This document shows, one piece after another, positions 24,017 through 36,476 of a stretch of 64,000 bases of DNA. The notes under the pieces are model-generated. The model did not search any database. It was not told the DNA's origin and worked only from the letters and a program-made list of their open reading frames with translations. A program made the translations under genes and the position numbers. Origin of the DNA: Berberis thunbergii (taxonomy: Eukaryota; Streptophyta; Magnoliopsida; Ranunculales; Berberidaceae); NCBI GenBank assembly GCA_003290165.1, contig QNQO01000796.1:434001-498000 (forward strand). The letters are read 5' to 3'. Every line of letters starts with the position of its first letter. Position 1 is the first letter of the stretch.

Positions 24017-24553
24017 ATTGAGAATCACAAAATAATTAGGATAAGTTCTAGGTGAAGCTAAAAAAAATTTGAAATTTGCGAATCTAATATGATCATAATA
24101 CAATTTCAAAGAAAAAATAGTTTATATGAGGCTCAAATTTTATACGAGTTGGTTAATGGTATATATTTTCCATTGAATTCTATCGTTATTATTTTAAATA
24201 TTTTTTTGTTAGGGGTTTAATATCACTTGTGAAAAAAAATTCATTTCTTTAATGTTAATAAGTTTTTATTAAGCTAAATATTTTTTAATGTTTGCAATTA
24301 CTAATAAAATTGCATTAAAAATAAAATAAAAAATGCAATTGAAAAGTATCGAACTCATGTCTTTTATTAAAAGTAATAAACCTCCAACCACTACACCAAC
24401 AAAGACATGTTTAAATATTTTCATAAACAATTATCATATTGTATTCTACATTATGTAATCGATTTTTTAAGACTAAAATATATATACTAAAAATATTTTA
24501 AAAATTGAGTAGGGGCAGCCACCTCCCCTCGCCCCTTAGTAGGTCCGCCCATG

Positions 24554-25079
24554 TGTGTGTGGGTGAACTTGAGAAAACATGTAGGTGAGTGCTACTGATT
24601 GTTGCATTTGGAGAAGTGAACCGAACCTTTGGTATTAGGTATCACGTTCATCTTACTGATTGTTTGCTACCAAACCCATGGAGTAAGGAGTAAGGAGATT
24701 CTTAAGTCCAACCCTTGATATACCTTGCTAACGCCTCTGAGACTTCTCCAATTCATTTTTTGCATTGCATGGTTTTATCTTCTAAGATTCATTATTTACA
24801 AAACCACATTCAATACCTTGGGTGGTGGTGGTGGTGGTGGTGGAGTGAAGTTTTTCTATCTTACCCACCATGATTCGTGATGAACAAACTACTCAACTCC
24901 AATCCTCTGCATGCGACAGCCCCTTCAAGTTTGACAACCCACTGCTTTCCAAATTCCAAACGTCAATTGCGGACACTTCAAATTCAACAAAAGCCGAAGC
25001 TTCACATTGATAAAATTGGGGCAATTCATTTGGAAAGCCTCTGATAGTGTCTCATGTCCAACTAAATCTATGTACCTTA
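24554..25079. repeat. Gene-free flank with (GGT)n microsatellite
   Basis: A GGT trinucleotide tract lies at about 24821-24842. The rest is unremarkable unique-looking sequence. Confidence 0.6.
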
Positions 25080-25409
25080 GGGTGTGTTTGGTTGCATGGA
25101 ATCCTATGTCATGAGAATTCATGAGGGGACCACTACATTTTAGGCTAAATTAATATATAACTCCACATTTACCATTTGACCACCATTTGATTTTGTGATC
25201 AATGGTGGGAATGAAAGTCCCATAAACATGGGAATCTCACTCCTTGGCCCCCCCAAGGCATGTGATTCTCATGTTCATGGGACTTTCACTCCCACCATTA
25301 ATCACAAAACCAAATGGTGAAAGTGGAGGGATATTTCAATTTAGCCTAAAATATAGTGGTCCCCTCATGAATTTTCATGGCATAGGATTCCATGCAACCA
25401 AACACACCC
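25080..25409. mobile_element. Tourist-like (PIF/Harbinger) MITE
   Basis: The 330-bp element starts GGGTGTGTTTGGTTGCATGG and ends with its near-perfect reverse complement, flanked by TTA on both sides (25077-25079 and 25410-25412). The arms are long, roughly 150 bp each, so the element is almost entirely a hairpin. Terminal sequence and TTA target are typical of Tourist elements. Confidence 0.92.
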
Positions 25410-26173
25410 TTAGATGAAAATTGGATGTAGTGTGAAACACATTACAATTTTTGAAATCGGGCCCAAGTGGAACAGATGAGCAATGTTGATCCCATCAAAC
25501 AAGCTTGATGAAGCAAGACTGGGATAGAGAGGAGCCAAGAGTCGAAAAGTTTAACGGTTAGAAGAAAAGTCAAAGAAACGAAAGGTTAAAGAGGTCAGGA
25601 TGAAAAGAAGCCAAATGCGAAAACCAAAATTGAATGAATGAATACCCAAATTTGTCATGCCATAGGCCCTCGACCTGGTTATAAAGTTTCTAAAAGACCA
25701 GTCAAACTAGTCATTCGCGACGAGATCCCTCCAGAGCGTGAAAAGTCTATGGATTAGTTTGAGACTTTGTCTGTTGCTTATGATACAATTTGATATGGTG
25801 GATTCTATTTTGGTGAAGTTTAAGTATTCGGGGAGAGTCAATTATGTCAAGGCCCAAAATCCAAACCCAAACCCGACATGGTTAGTGAGTTAATATTAAC
25901 ATGATTATTAACTATCACACTTGGGCCAACTTGTTCTGAAGCTACTAAACCCATATAAAATCCTAGGATTGTGCATGAACCTTGTGCAAAATAATAATGC
26001 AAACACACAACCAAGAGATGAATACCAATCTAAGAAGTCTCGTATTTAAAATGCTACAAATTGAAAGTCTAGTCACGGAAAATTACATCAAGTTTGAACC
26101 TTGGTTCAAACCTCTCTTGAGTTGCGTGCACACTAGATCATAACTTGAACGTGTACCACAGTTAGAACTTAAA
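25410..26173. other. No gene seen
   Basis: AT-rich sequence without a recognisable reading frame or repeat structure. Confidence 0.4.
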
Positions 26174-26184
26174 ATTTTAAATTC

Positions 26185-27647
26185 AGAAAATGACTTTTAA
26201 GGCCTATTATTTCACAAAATATACAATTTAGATATCGTAGTTGATGTAATGGCTAATTTATGCTTACTTTTATACTTTTATAACCAACAAAGGTTATTTC
26301 ATTAATCCATGCTAACTCATAAACTTATAGGACATATTTATCATTCTTAAACTAATAGAAAGCCTAATTTATACCTTTTGTGACCAACAAAGGCTCTTTT
26401 ATTAATGATTCTAATTTTTATTTTATTTTTTTTAACTCTTAACCCCTCTCACCGATTAGTCATTATTGTTTTTTTATTTTTTTATTTTTTTATTTTTATT
26501 TTATGTTATCTTGTTATTTAATTACAGTTTGAGCAATTATTTTATGACATTTGTTAGCTACAAATGGCTACATTAATATTTTCTTGCTAGCATTTTTTTG
26601 AATAAGTCTAGCCATCCAGGTTTGCTAGATAATTTTGTGTCAGGTCTTGGCTATTTTACACTTTTTACCCATTCTTTTTAAAACACAACCACAAACATCA
26701 CTTGCAGAAGGGGTAGAATTATAAATGTGTCAAGACCTGGCCAAAAACTGGCCAGCAAACATGGCTGATTAGAATTAGGCCATTTTTTTCATTCTTGAAT
26801 GTTTTGTCACTCTCAATGTATTTAATTTGACTGGCTGTGAATGTATATCTGAGTTTGAAAAGAATTGTTTTTTCAATTAATGGTTTCTTCAATTCTCTGT
26901 CACTATTTAGTTTACATGAAATTATCTTATTCAATATTGGTTCTCATTTTACCTCTGAAGCTATGATCATGCTCTGTGGTAGATAACTTGTGACTAAACA
27001 ACGACAAAAGGATAAAATATATTAATTTACAGGTACCCATGCAGGGAAGAATAGAAAATCAAATTTCGATAGTGGAAATTTTGATTTTATTAACTACATT
27101 ATGGAATAAGAAACAATGATAATTAAAACCAAATTTCTAATCGTCATTAAAAAAGGTAAGTCACGAGTACATGTAAATTTCTCTAATCAAATTTATGACT
27201 TGTTAATCAAATTGATTTTATTAAATAATTAAAACTAATTTTCTATTCATCATTAATTACATTATGAAAAGTTTACCAAACCTTTGCATAATAATTTGAT
27301 AACTTATCAGTCAATGAAAACTTATAAAAACTTATAATTGGTGGCTCATAAATAGAATCATTAAATCGATACCTACCAGTGGCATGGTGTGGGAGGGGTT
27401 AAAGGTAAACATAAAAAATTAAAATTAATAATAAAAGACTCATTATTGGTCATAAAAGTATAAAGTAGGTTTTCTATTTATTTATGAAGGGTAAAGAAGT
27501 CCTATAGTTTTATGAGTTAATTTTGGTTAATAAAAGAGTCCTTATTGCTCATAAAAGTATTAAAGTATGAACAAATTAGCCATTACATCAACTACGATAT
27601 CTAAATGGTCCATTTTGAGAAAAAGTGGACCTTAAAAGTCATTTTCT
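26185..27647. mobile_element. Element with about 280-bp inverted repeats, MULE-like
   Basis: The left arm (about 26185-26465) reappears in reverse complement at about 27370-27647; a shared block is TTTAGATATCGTAGTTGATG followed by TAATGGCTAATTT. The flanks ATTTTAAATTC (26174-26184) and ATTTTAAATTTC (27648-27659) look like a 10-11 bp target duplication, as made by Mutator-like elements. The interior is AT-rich and non-coding, and contains the small MITE at 26606-26780. Confidence 0.7.
26606..26780. mobile_element. Small foldback MITE nested in long-TIR element
   Basis: The arms around TCTAGCCATCCAGGTTTGCT and its diverged complement near 26745-26775, with an ACAACCACAAACATCAC centre, match the copy at 23851-24016. 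Boundaries are approximate. Confidence 0.6.
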
Positions 27648-28140
27648 ATTTTAAATTTCCTGACAAGCTTTGTTTCACCTCCATTTGACTGATATTAGAA
27701 AGGGTTATTTAGTATTTGAGTCCTATAGTTTGTACAAGTTTTGAGTTTTGGTCCCAGATTTGTTTATCTTTGAGTCTAGATTTCAAGACCACGTTGATTG
27801 TCATTAATTGTTACTTCAATAAATAAAATATTTATGAAAATTAAAGAAAAACTTAACTTTTTAAAAGTGAAAATATTGAGATTTCGTTAAGTGATACTTG
27901 TTTACGTTTATGAATTATGATTACAATCTAATGAAAAAATTAATAGAAATTAAAAAATTCTCGTCTTCCCATACTCACCTCAAACCCTAGGTAACAACCA
28001 AATGAAATCACCACCTAAAATCATGTCAAATCAACAAATTATTTTCTAGGATAGGCCATACAAATAAATGGATTAAGTCATTTGTGCATGTGGTAGGAGA
28101 TCATTGGTTTGAAGCCCCATCGGAAATGTACTTTTTGATT

Positions 28141-28480
28141 ATGTTGTTTTACCAGAGGCCACATTATGGAAGAAGTTCACTTGAGCTTCCAAAATTTTAG
28201 ACGGGCCCATGAAAACCCCCCGAATGCTATGAAATCGAGGATGGGATTGTTGTGACTTAAAATAGGTGACTAGGGGACAGTTTTTGAGTTGGTTTATTCA
28301 AGAGCTATTTAAGGCATTTTAAAAGATGGAAAGGACCGTGTGTCAAAAAATGTTATTTTCACGGTCAAGACATGAAGACTTCAATTGACTGTTTGGGGGG
28401 GGGGGGGGGGGGGGGGGGAGAGTTAATTTTGGGGGTACTTTGAATTCAAAATTAATTATTGGTGAGGGGTATAACCGATA
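28141..28480 (+). repeat. Interspersed repeat, copy 1
   Basis: The block GGCCACATTATGGAAGAAGT to GAAATCGAGGATGGG recurs at 48569-48665. The following block AGGTGACTAGGGGACAG to TTGGGGGTACTTT recurs at 53890-54075, and in reverse orientation near 48751-48850. This is an unclassified repeat family of the genome. Confidence 0.65.
28395..28418 (+). repeat. Poly(G) tract, 24 G
   Basis: An uninterrupted run of 24 G inside the interspersed repeat. Long G runs are rare and hard to sequence, so the length is uncertain. Confidence 0.9.
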
Positions 28481-28869
28481 GTATTCCAAGAACAAACAGG
28501 TATAAGTAAAATGCATTATGGTCATATGTGAAAGTGTGAGAAGAATACATAAACAATGAACACAATCAACACTCCATAGGGCACTATCCGTTTGTTTGAT
28601 GGATTTTTATTTTTTAAATTTATAATTCATTCAAAATGTTTGCTTTTTGTAATTATTTTTTAACGTTCATTTTAGAGAGAATTATAAATCTATGTTCATT
28701 TCAAAGAGAATTTTTTTAAATCTATGGACAGTTACTATTCGAAAATAGTCTTATTGATGTAAAATCAACATATAATATTTTAATGATATGGTGATTTTCT
28801 ATGACTTTCCTTAGTTTTTTATTTTCACCATTTTCACTTTACGATAGTTGATGTAGATTTTACTAACCT

Positions 28870-31800
28870 AAATTAATAGGCTAATAAACGTAATTGGTAA
28901 ACTGCAAGTGCATGGTTGTTGATTACGCCCAAACAGTACACGCGGTCAATTGCAGTAAAGAATAGGGTGTCGATCCCACGAGGAAAAACGATCTACAAAA
29001 TAAGGTTAAGGAAGACAAACTATGCGAAACTAAAGTTAATAAATTCTAACAAATTTAAAATACGAAATTGAATTTAATTTAATGAAAATTAAGTTTGAAA
29101 AAATCACAAGGTTCCAAGAATCCCTCCTAGACTTCACGCGCCAACTAGTATTGATTCGCTATGATGACTCAACTACGTGTTTCACATCCCAAACGACGTA
29201 ATCGAAAAAATAATCTTTTAATCATTAATATACCCTAATGTAAATGAATTTAGATTTCACTTCTTCTAAGAAAACACAAAGGTTTGTCATATGTGATATC
29301 TTAAACTTACGATATATCCGGAGACAATACCGTAATAAATGACGGTCACATATAACTAACCTACCGGAATCAATTATTTCTTAAACATTCCACACATAAG
29401 AAAAACGTGACTAAGCTTATATGGAGAAGAAAAGATAATCACCGGAATAAAAATAATCTACAAAGAAATCTATGATATCTTTCTCACTGAAATAACATAA
29501 ATTTCTATATTAAATAAAAATGATAATCATTAAACATCATTATTCATCGTGAAAACTTAAAGAGAATCAAATGCTAATTTAGTGCGTTACATCTAGGAGT
29601 TCACCTCTTCACCTTGCGAGGGGTTTAATGACTCATGGTGGTGGTGGTCACAGCATCACTGGAGGAGGAATCCATCACTTCCTGTACGCGCACGAATCCC
29701 GAGAAAAAGAGCTAAAAATGCTCTGTGGTGGCTCTTACAAGTTCTCGGGGTGTCAATAGCCAAAACTATTTTCAAACCTGAAAAACAGTTTTCTCCCGCC
29801 CGAATTCGCGCCTCTCCCTGGTTCATCTTCTCCGGCGCGACAGCGCCCTGCTCCGCTGGCTCGCTCCTCGCGAGCTTCTTCGTCGTACGAACTTCTCCGG
29901 CACCTGCAAGAACAGAGAGAAGGTGAGGGAACAGTGGAATCAACACAAACGCGAAGGAGGACGAGGAACAGGGAACGAAACAGGGAGGTGCCCTGTCTGT
30001 TTCGTGGTGGTAGCGAGTCTCTCGCGGTGGTGGTGGCTCTAAAAGAGAGAGGCGTGGAGGAGGGAGAGACCGTGGAGAAGAGAGAAAGAGGAAGGCGGGG
30101 GGCTGCGAGGGAGAGAAACAGGGAGGTGCTCCCTGTTTCACGGCAGTACCGTGCGCGCGGTGGTGGCGATGGTGCTCAGGTGATGGTGGCGGTGAGAGAG
30201 AGGGAGGGAGATGGTGGTGGCGGCTGTGTTATGGCCAGAGAGGACGGTGGCGAGATCAATGTTTGTATTGTGAAACAGGGTGGTTAGTGACGGTGGCTGG
30301 TTAGTGGCGAGAGACACAGGGCTCTGCCTTGGTGGAGGTGGTGATGGTGGAAGGAAAAGAGAGGAAAGTCAGAAAACGTGGGAGAGAGGAGTCTCCAAAG
30401 AGAAGGCAAGAGAGAAACCTAAATAGGGTTTCATCTATTTCCTTGTTAGGCTGGGCTTAGGATTCTAGCTTTCTGGGCTTGGGCTTGGGCTTGGTTAAAG
30501 TAAGTGGACCATGCTTATTCGGGTTAGGCTTAGATGTGTGAACCACTCTTTTGTACCACCACTAGAATCAAGAAATTAATCATTTTCTCAAATTTGTCGT
30601 CTTAATGCGATTTTATCGTTCACGCGCGCAGATTCCTACAAAAACATAAAAATTGAAATAATTAGAATAAAATATATTAATTGAAGCACTAACATATATA
30701 AATTAAGGGATATATATTGTAATAATTACGTGTATATCAGTTGTCTAACTAGTAGATAATGATAAATACGGGTTGATCCCACGAGGATTGAAGACACAAA
30801 CGATAACTAAAATTTAATTAGACTAATTTAAAATGAAAGTTACTGCGATTGAAAATTTCTAAACTAACATAATAATATTAAACAATTAAAATCGAGAAGC
30901 ACTAGGGATGAAACATCCCTTGCTTGCATTGACGTGATCGTTAATATTATTAGGATTAATCTAAATTCACAATAATTTCAGCATAAGTCTAAATCCCTAG
31001 TATTGAGTGTCTTGCAACGATACACACAATCATAAGTTTAACATAATCAGGTAAAGCATGCTTCAAATATTAACAAAGAGTACTCTAACTAACGACTAGT
31101 CTAGATATCAAATCCTATATAATTGGTATACACAATTTGTAAATATTTAGAAAAAGATTATATTTAATAATGAAGCACAAAGGAAACAATAAATTAAATT
31201 AAACAAACTCTAGAACCCATGGTTACATCTTCGCCTAGGTGCGGGATTTCGAAGGTCACGGTGGAAATGATAACGGCGGGGGCTTTTCGTCATTAATTTC
31301 ACCGTCTGCACCTCTTCGTTAATGTCCAACACTTGTTATTCCAAATTTGGCGCACTAATGTGATTTCAGCATCTAAGCTCTGAATCCTACAAAAACATGT
31401 AAACGAAGTAATTAGAATAAAATACAATACTTGAAACACTAACAAATATAAATTATAAGATAATTTATGTGAATATCAAATACCTCCAAACCTATATTTT
31501 GCCAGTCCTTCAGCAAAACAAAAAAAATAAAATCCTAACTCATTTTCGCAGGAATCGTCGATTATACTTACTTTAATTGTGCAACCAGACTTTGAACCCC
31601 TAGATTACCTCTAGTAGATGAGTTAGTCGCGTGAGAGTTTCCAAAATGTTATCCACAAACATCACTGATTCAATAAAAGAAAACCTACTTTCTAAAAAAA
31701 ATGCAAAAACATGGTCACTCTTCTTTATTTTCCTCAAAGTAATCTTTTAATTGCCAAAAACTTCAAGAAAAACAACAAACTAACAATGTCACCGTAGTAT

Positions 31801-33777
31801 ATCACAGATTTTAACAACAATTTGATGATATCCAAAGGTTAAATAAATTTCATCATTATTCTCAACTCGAAGTGTGTATGCATAACCTTATCAACATAAC
31901 TTTCCATTTTACAGTAAAGACACGACTAAATAGCCTTTAGAAATATTATTCGACTACAAATCTCTCACGTCACTCACAAATAAAATACTAAGAGATTGAG
32001 TATCTGTCACTAAATTTATATGTGAATAAGAGTAAATTATGGAAACACAAACATCTCACATAAAATTGTCATAAAAACAGATTTTTCAAAGAGTGAAATG
32101 AATATGATCTCACGGACAGGAATATAAATTACTTTTGAGAATGTTTGATCAAACACCATAGTACAAAATCTACGAACCGAACCTTTACTTAAGAAATGAT
32201 GTCTTTATTAGATTGCAACTGGCTTGGATTATGGCTGACAAGAATGAAAAAAGAATATACACAAACTTTATAAGAATGGATACACCATTTAATAAATAGA
32301 TTGGGTACTGAAGAATAACTCAATATTGAACTTCATTAATTTTTCTTACTTTCAATTCTTCTTCATATCTTTCGTTTGAAGCGTCATATTTTACGATGAC
32401 ATGTTTTTTCGTTTCTACACAATAAAACATTTCAACTTTGAGGATTCATAGAATATATAATTTCAACTCTTTCTATTTGCCCATTCAAAAATTATATCTA
32501 ACCATACACATTCTCAAAAAAAATTAAGTAAGGATAAAAATAATATGAGGTATTACTCCATACTTGGAACAGATAATGGTAAATGGTTTAGCAAAAAAAA
32601 ATTATTCAAAGGGTCAAAGGACTGCAAACTACTATTTATTACTGGGTAGGCTAAAAGGATAAAGAACAGTTCAAAGAAAATGATTATATCACTTTCTAAG
32701 TTCAAATTAGTATTATGACATCTCAACTAAATAAACCAAAAAAATTAGTGGAATCATTCAATTTTTTATGTCATTCTCAAAACAATCAATAAGAGAAACA
32801 ACAATAACGAGAGCATCAATGAGATCGTTTGAACTCAAGAAAAATCAGAATTTATTGAAAAATCCTCAAGAAAAATAGAGTGGCTCAAAACTCACAAGGG
32901 TTAAAATATCCACTATTATTCTAAGGCTTTCTAGTTAAGTATCTCATTCATCAACTTCAATTTATGCTAACTTGGCTTATGGTGCAAGGATAATCGAGTT
33001 GAAAGATCTCATGAAATATATCTAACACAAGATAATATCAAACTTTATGTCTTCCTATTAGTATATCAATGAGACAAGTGACAACATGTATTTCCTCAAA
33101 TTTAAAAGCATTAAGTACTTGAAAGCGTATTCTCTTCATTGGAAATGAACATTTTACAAGCCCATAAAAAGGAAAAAAAAAATTAATTTACCAAAACTTC
33201 GGATTTTGAATGCATTTTCATATCAAATACAAAAGATTTTTTAGAATATTATCATATTTATAGTATTTAAGTATTCAACGGAGATTGAATAAAATACAAT
33301 AATTTATCGGTTTAATTGTGAAATACATTTAAGCTCAAAATTTTAAAAACTACACAAAAACTCATAAACCCCCACCCCTAAACCTAAATCTAAACCTAAA
33401 CCAAACATTGTCTTCAGTGTATGAAAAGAATAATCATGATAAATGAAGATAAAAGTAAAGATGATGGTTAGAGTGTCATTACCATGGTGAGTTTTTACCA
33501 ATTTCGAAGAGATCATCATCCAATGAAAATTCAAAAACAAAAGAATTGTGAACTTGTCATGAGAAGTTGATAAAACACATAACACAAAAAAAAAAAAATG
33601 CACCAGTTGTAAGTAAAATCGTTATGGAGCTAACGATAATGAATGGAATGCAACTATAAATAAAATTGAAAACTAATCCAGACTAACCATATTGAAACAA
33701 TTGAAGCTGAGCTACCTCCCAAGAGCGTTTGGTTTAACACCGTCAGCTTGACGAAACACATAAATTACTTATAAGAC
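28870..33777 (-). mobile_element. LTR-retrotransposon sequence, mostly non-coding
   Basis: Phrases near 28965-28985 (GGTGTCGATCCCACGAGG) and 30770-30790 (GGTTGATCCCACGAGG) are typical of plant Tat/Athila-type gypsy LTRs. A diverged block at 30640-30740 recurs at 31385-31490. The end at 33700-33755, on the minus strand GTTAAACCAAACGCTCTTGG then GAGGTAGC, matches the stretch that follows the integrase in such elements. It therefore continues the integrase remnant at 43279-44250 across CACTA element B. No intact open frame; the AT-rich 31500-33600 holds nothing recognisable. Confidence 0.55.
29630..30420. repeat. GC-rich, purine-biased GGTGGT/GAGAGA region
   Basis: Composition differs sharply from the AT-rich flanks. 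The plus strand is rich in GGTGG and GAGAGAG, producing long Arg/Glu/Gly-rich and, on the minus strand, Pro/Ser-rich open frames (for example 29656-30141) that show no known domain. I regard these as compositional. Confidence 0.5.
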
Positions 33778-34150
33778 CACTACACCAAAAATGCCCATTA
33801 GCAACGGTTTTAAACCGTGGGGGTAACCCATTGTCACGGCCTAGAGCCGTGGGCTGTAGAGGCGTCGCTAAATCCCCAGTAACGGCTAAAAACTGTGGCA
33901 AACATGTTAGCAACGGTTTTATGCTCGAGGACGGTTGATGATTTAGCCACGTTTATAAACCGTTGCAAACATGTTAGCCACGGTTTTAAGCCGTGGCATC
34001 TCCTAGCCACAGTTCTAAGCCGTTGCAAAATCTTTAGCCACGGTTTTAAGTTGTGGCCAGTCCTAGCCACGGTTATAAGCCGTGGCAAATCATGGCCACG
34101 GTTCTGAGCCGTTGCAATATTTAGCCACGGTTTTAAGCCGTTGCAAAATT
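33778..34150. repeat. Subterminal palindrome array, left end of CACTA B
   Basis: About ten units of type AGCCACGGTTTTAAGCCGTGGC with small variations, in alternating halves, directly inside the CACTACACCAAAAA terminus. Homologous to 13740-14039 in element A. Confidence 0.9.
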
Positions 34151-34272
34151 ATTATTATTATTATTTTTTGCTATCAAATGACTTTTGATTACATCTTATA
34201 GGTAAGTATAATTCAGCACGTGATGACTTTTGATTAAATTTGAAAACAACATTTACAACACAACGGTTGTTT

Positions 34273-34378
34273 GCTTAACTGCACAATTTTGGTTCTAAGA
34301 ACTACAGTCTGCGACATCATTGTACGCTTAGCTACACAATTTTGGTTCTAAGAACTACAGTCTTCGACATCATTGTAC
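34273..34378. repeat. 53-bp tandem duplication
   Basis: Two adjacent units starting GCTTA and containing CACAATTTTGGTTCTAAGAA then CATCATTGTAC (34273-34325 and 34326-34378) differ at only a few positions, implying a recent event inside element B. Confidence 0.92.
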
Positions 34379-34677
34379 GCATTTTATTAATGTGACAGTG
34401 AAAATCTCATTCTGTGGAAAAATATGATTAACATGGTGGACAATCATAAAGAACTATTGCAACCAGAATACACATCACAAGACAAAATATAAACAAGTAA
34501 AGAGAGGAAACAGAAGATGCAATAAATAAAACTGACAACTTACATGTATTACACCATTTTGAGCCATCTTTCAAATTCGAAGTACATAAACATGACAGTA
34601 TAAGGGAACAGTAAAAACAACAAACAAAGCCGCATTTAGACATTTGCAGTCGCCTCAGCTCTTAACATCAAAATGAT

Positions 34678-34816
34678 CTAATCCTTACCCAGGAGACCGG
34701 ACTCTTGGTAGCTTTTGACAGAATCAACAAGGGTTTCATCCAAGGGCATGTATCGCCATCCCAACTTTTGCAGCTTCTCTGAACTCAGCTTCACACCTGC
34801 TTCTACCTCGGTAAAA
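34678..34816 (-). pseudogene. Captured last exon of a cinnamoyl-CoA-reductase-like SDR
   Basis: The exon encodes 46 residues starting FTEVEAGVKLSSEKLQKLGW, containing ETLVDSVKSYQESGLL, and ending in a TAG stop. This is the standard C-terminus of plant cinnamoyl-CoA reductase, dihydroflavonol reductase and phenylacetaldehyde-reductase-like short-chain dehydrogenases. The TTTTTTGCAG acceptor is intact at 34817-34820. No Rossmann-fold exon is present nearby, so it is a captured fragment. It lies closest to the 33778 end and could supply a stop codon and 3' end to a read-through transcript. Confidence 0.85.
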
Positions 34817-36393
34817 CTGCAAAAAAAAGAAGAAACATGATATTGAGACATACAACAGAAATAAAAGGTAGCAGTAGCAAAATTACGACGAAAAATGCCA
34901 AATTTCTGAAGACTAATTATTCAACCAACTGCATGTTGTATGTTCAGTATGACACCAATATTAGTAGCCTGGCAGAAACCTGACTAAGGTCTTCTCCTAC
35001 AAAACATCCTCACAGATATGAGAATGAGATGTTTAGATGATTTTTTCGTCATAGACTCAGAAATTGGAAAAGAAAATGAAAATTTTCAAATGAATATAGA
35101 CTTAGAGATTGAGTAAAAATGTAAAAAAATTCAATGATATTATTGTTATCAGTTACAGTAAAATCAGTAATTCATATTGGTTTGGTAACATTAGAAAAAT
35201 TCAAGAACCATGTTATTCTAATCAATGTTGGTGTAGACATTAGTTTGGTTAGTCAGATTTGTAATCTGATTGTGAAATGAAATTGCATATTATGTACTTG
35301 GGTTATATCATGAGAAAAAGTTTTTATCTGTCACAATATGAGGATCAACATGCATGAAATGAAGTGAAGATCTACTTGATAGCATTACAAAATTTCCTTG
35401 TTTTATTTACTACATTAAGATGTTGAAACAAGTGAAGATCTACTTGATGTACCCTCTAGAATTGGAGGTGTTATAACATGCTGAAGAGTATATCATAACC
35501 ATTTTGTTGATCTTAAGCTTCATTTTCAACAGTGATAACATGGAAGTATGCATTTTAAACTTACACATGACAAACGTTACCCGGAGATAGCATTATTTAC
35601 TACACGGGTCCTTGTTCTCTTCAAGTCCAAACCAGCTTGATTGCTTTTCACTCTGTAAGAGAAGAACTTGATTACATGATAAAGAATCAGAGCATTTCAA
35701 GTCGATAAGTAGCATAATAACAACTGCAGCTTACTGAAGTAATTAGGCCTTGAGAACAACCATGCAGACAGCAATAGAACACCTATGGAACAAAGTCCAT
35801 CAGACGAAGAACACTAGACCATGCAAACTCAAAAAAGAAGAAGTAAACAATAGCAGATTTTGGGAGTTACTGTTTTGCTTGTACGCGTGATATACAAGTT
35901 TCAATCTTCCACATTGAATATATAGTGCATATAGATATTATATCAGTCTACCAACTTGATTTTTTAGGATTTACTGAACCCAACACTCGCATCCAAATTA
36001 AATCATACAACAATCTTACTACTATCCGGTGTCCATGGAAAACTGAAGAAAATAAATGATCAAGATAGAGACATCAATTCATCAAACAATCTAAACAAAT
36101 TATAAGATCGAAACCCCACCGATAAAATGAAAAATGAAACAAACCCAGACTATCAAATCAACAGTTGAATCAATTAACAAATGAATGAATGATGAAAGAT
36201 CTTGAACAAAAGGGTAACCCCAAACAGGCCTAGCTACCCATCAAAGAATTTTCTTGATTCTCTTCAATCAAACAACAACCCATCAAAGATAATCAAATAT
36301 AACGAGACACCGAACACATATCTTGATCTGAATCATACAAAAACAGATCAAAATTTTCAATATTTACATCAAAATAGAGCAAAAGAACCAACC
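34817..36393. other. Element B interior, no gene recognised
   Basis: AT-rich, intron-like sequence. Nothing could be assigned. Confidence 0.4.
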
Positions 36394-36476
36394 TTGCAAG
36401 GTCTGCCCTTGATGACGATGTATCCGTTCTTGCGAATGGTTCCAGCCTGCTGAGGGTACGTCTTGGAGGGGTTAGG
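36394..36476 (-). pseudogene. Captured exon piece of translation factor eIF5A
   Basis: The minus strand reads [20 protein letters not shown] and then GRPCK, ending at a GT donor at the normal eIF5A exon border after PCK. eIF5A helps ribosomes through difficult peptide bonds, and the Lys of its hypusine site lies just downstream of this fragment. The sequence is nearly unchanged from plant eIF5A, which suggests recent capture. The initiator codon and later exons are absent. Confidence 0.88.

Larger units (their letters stand above)
22881..24553. mobile_element. 1.7-kb non-autonomous element with nested MITEs
   Basis: Imperfect inverted ends TCAAGGGCGAACTCA and (reverse complement of the right end) CATGGGCGGACCTA are flanked by near-identical 8-mers TCTGTGTG and TGTGTGTG, suggesting a hAT-type insertion. 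Those 8-mers are low-complexity, so the target-site call is weak. The interior is AT-rich, non-coding, and contains the elements at 22962-23650 and 23851-24016. Confidence 0.5.

Noticed and set aside
29656..30287. Long overlapping open frames (161 and 117 codons) as protein-coding genes
   Set aside because: Both follow from GGTGGT/GAGAGA composition, overlap antisense to each other, and show no domain or initiation context.
33778..34150. CRISPR-like array
   Set aside because: The units are degenerate palindromes without constant spacers, lie at transposon ends and occur in a plant genome; they are CACTA subterminal repeats.
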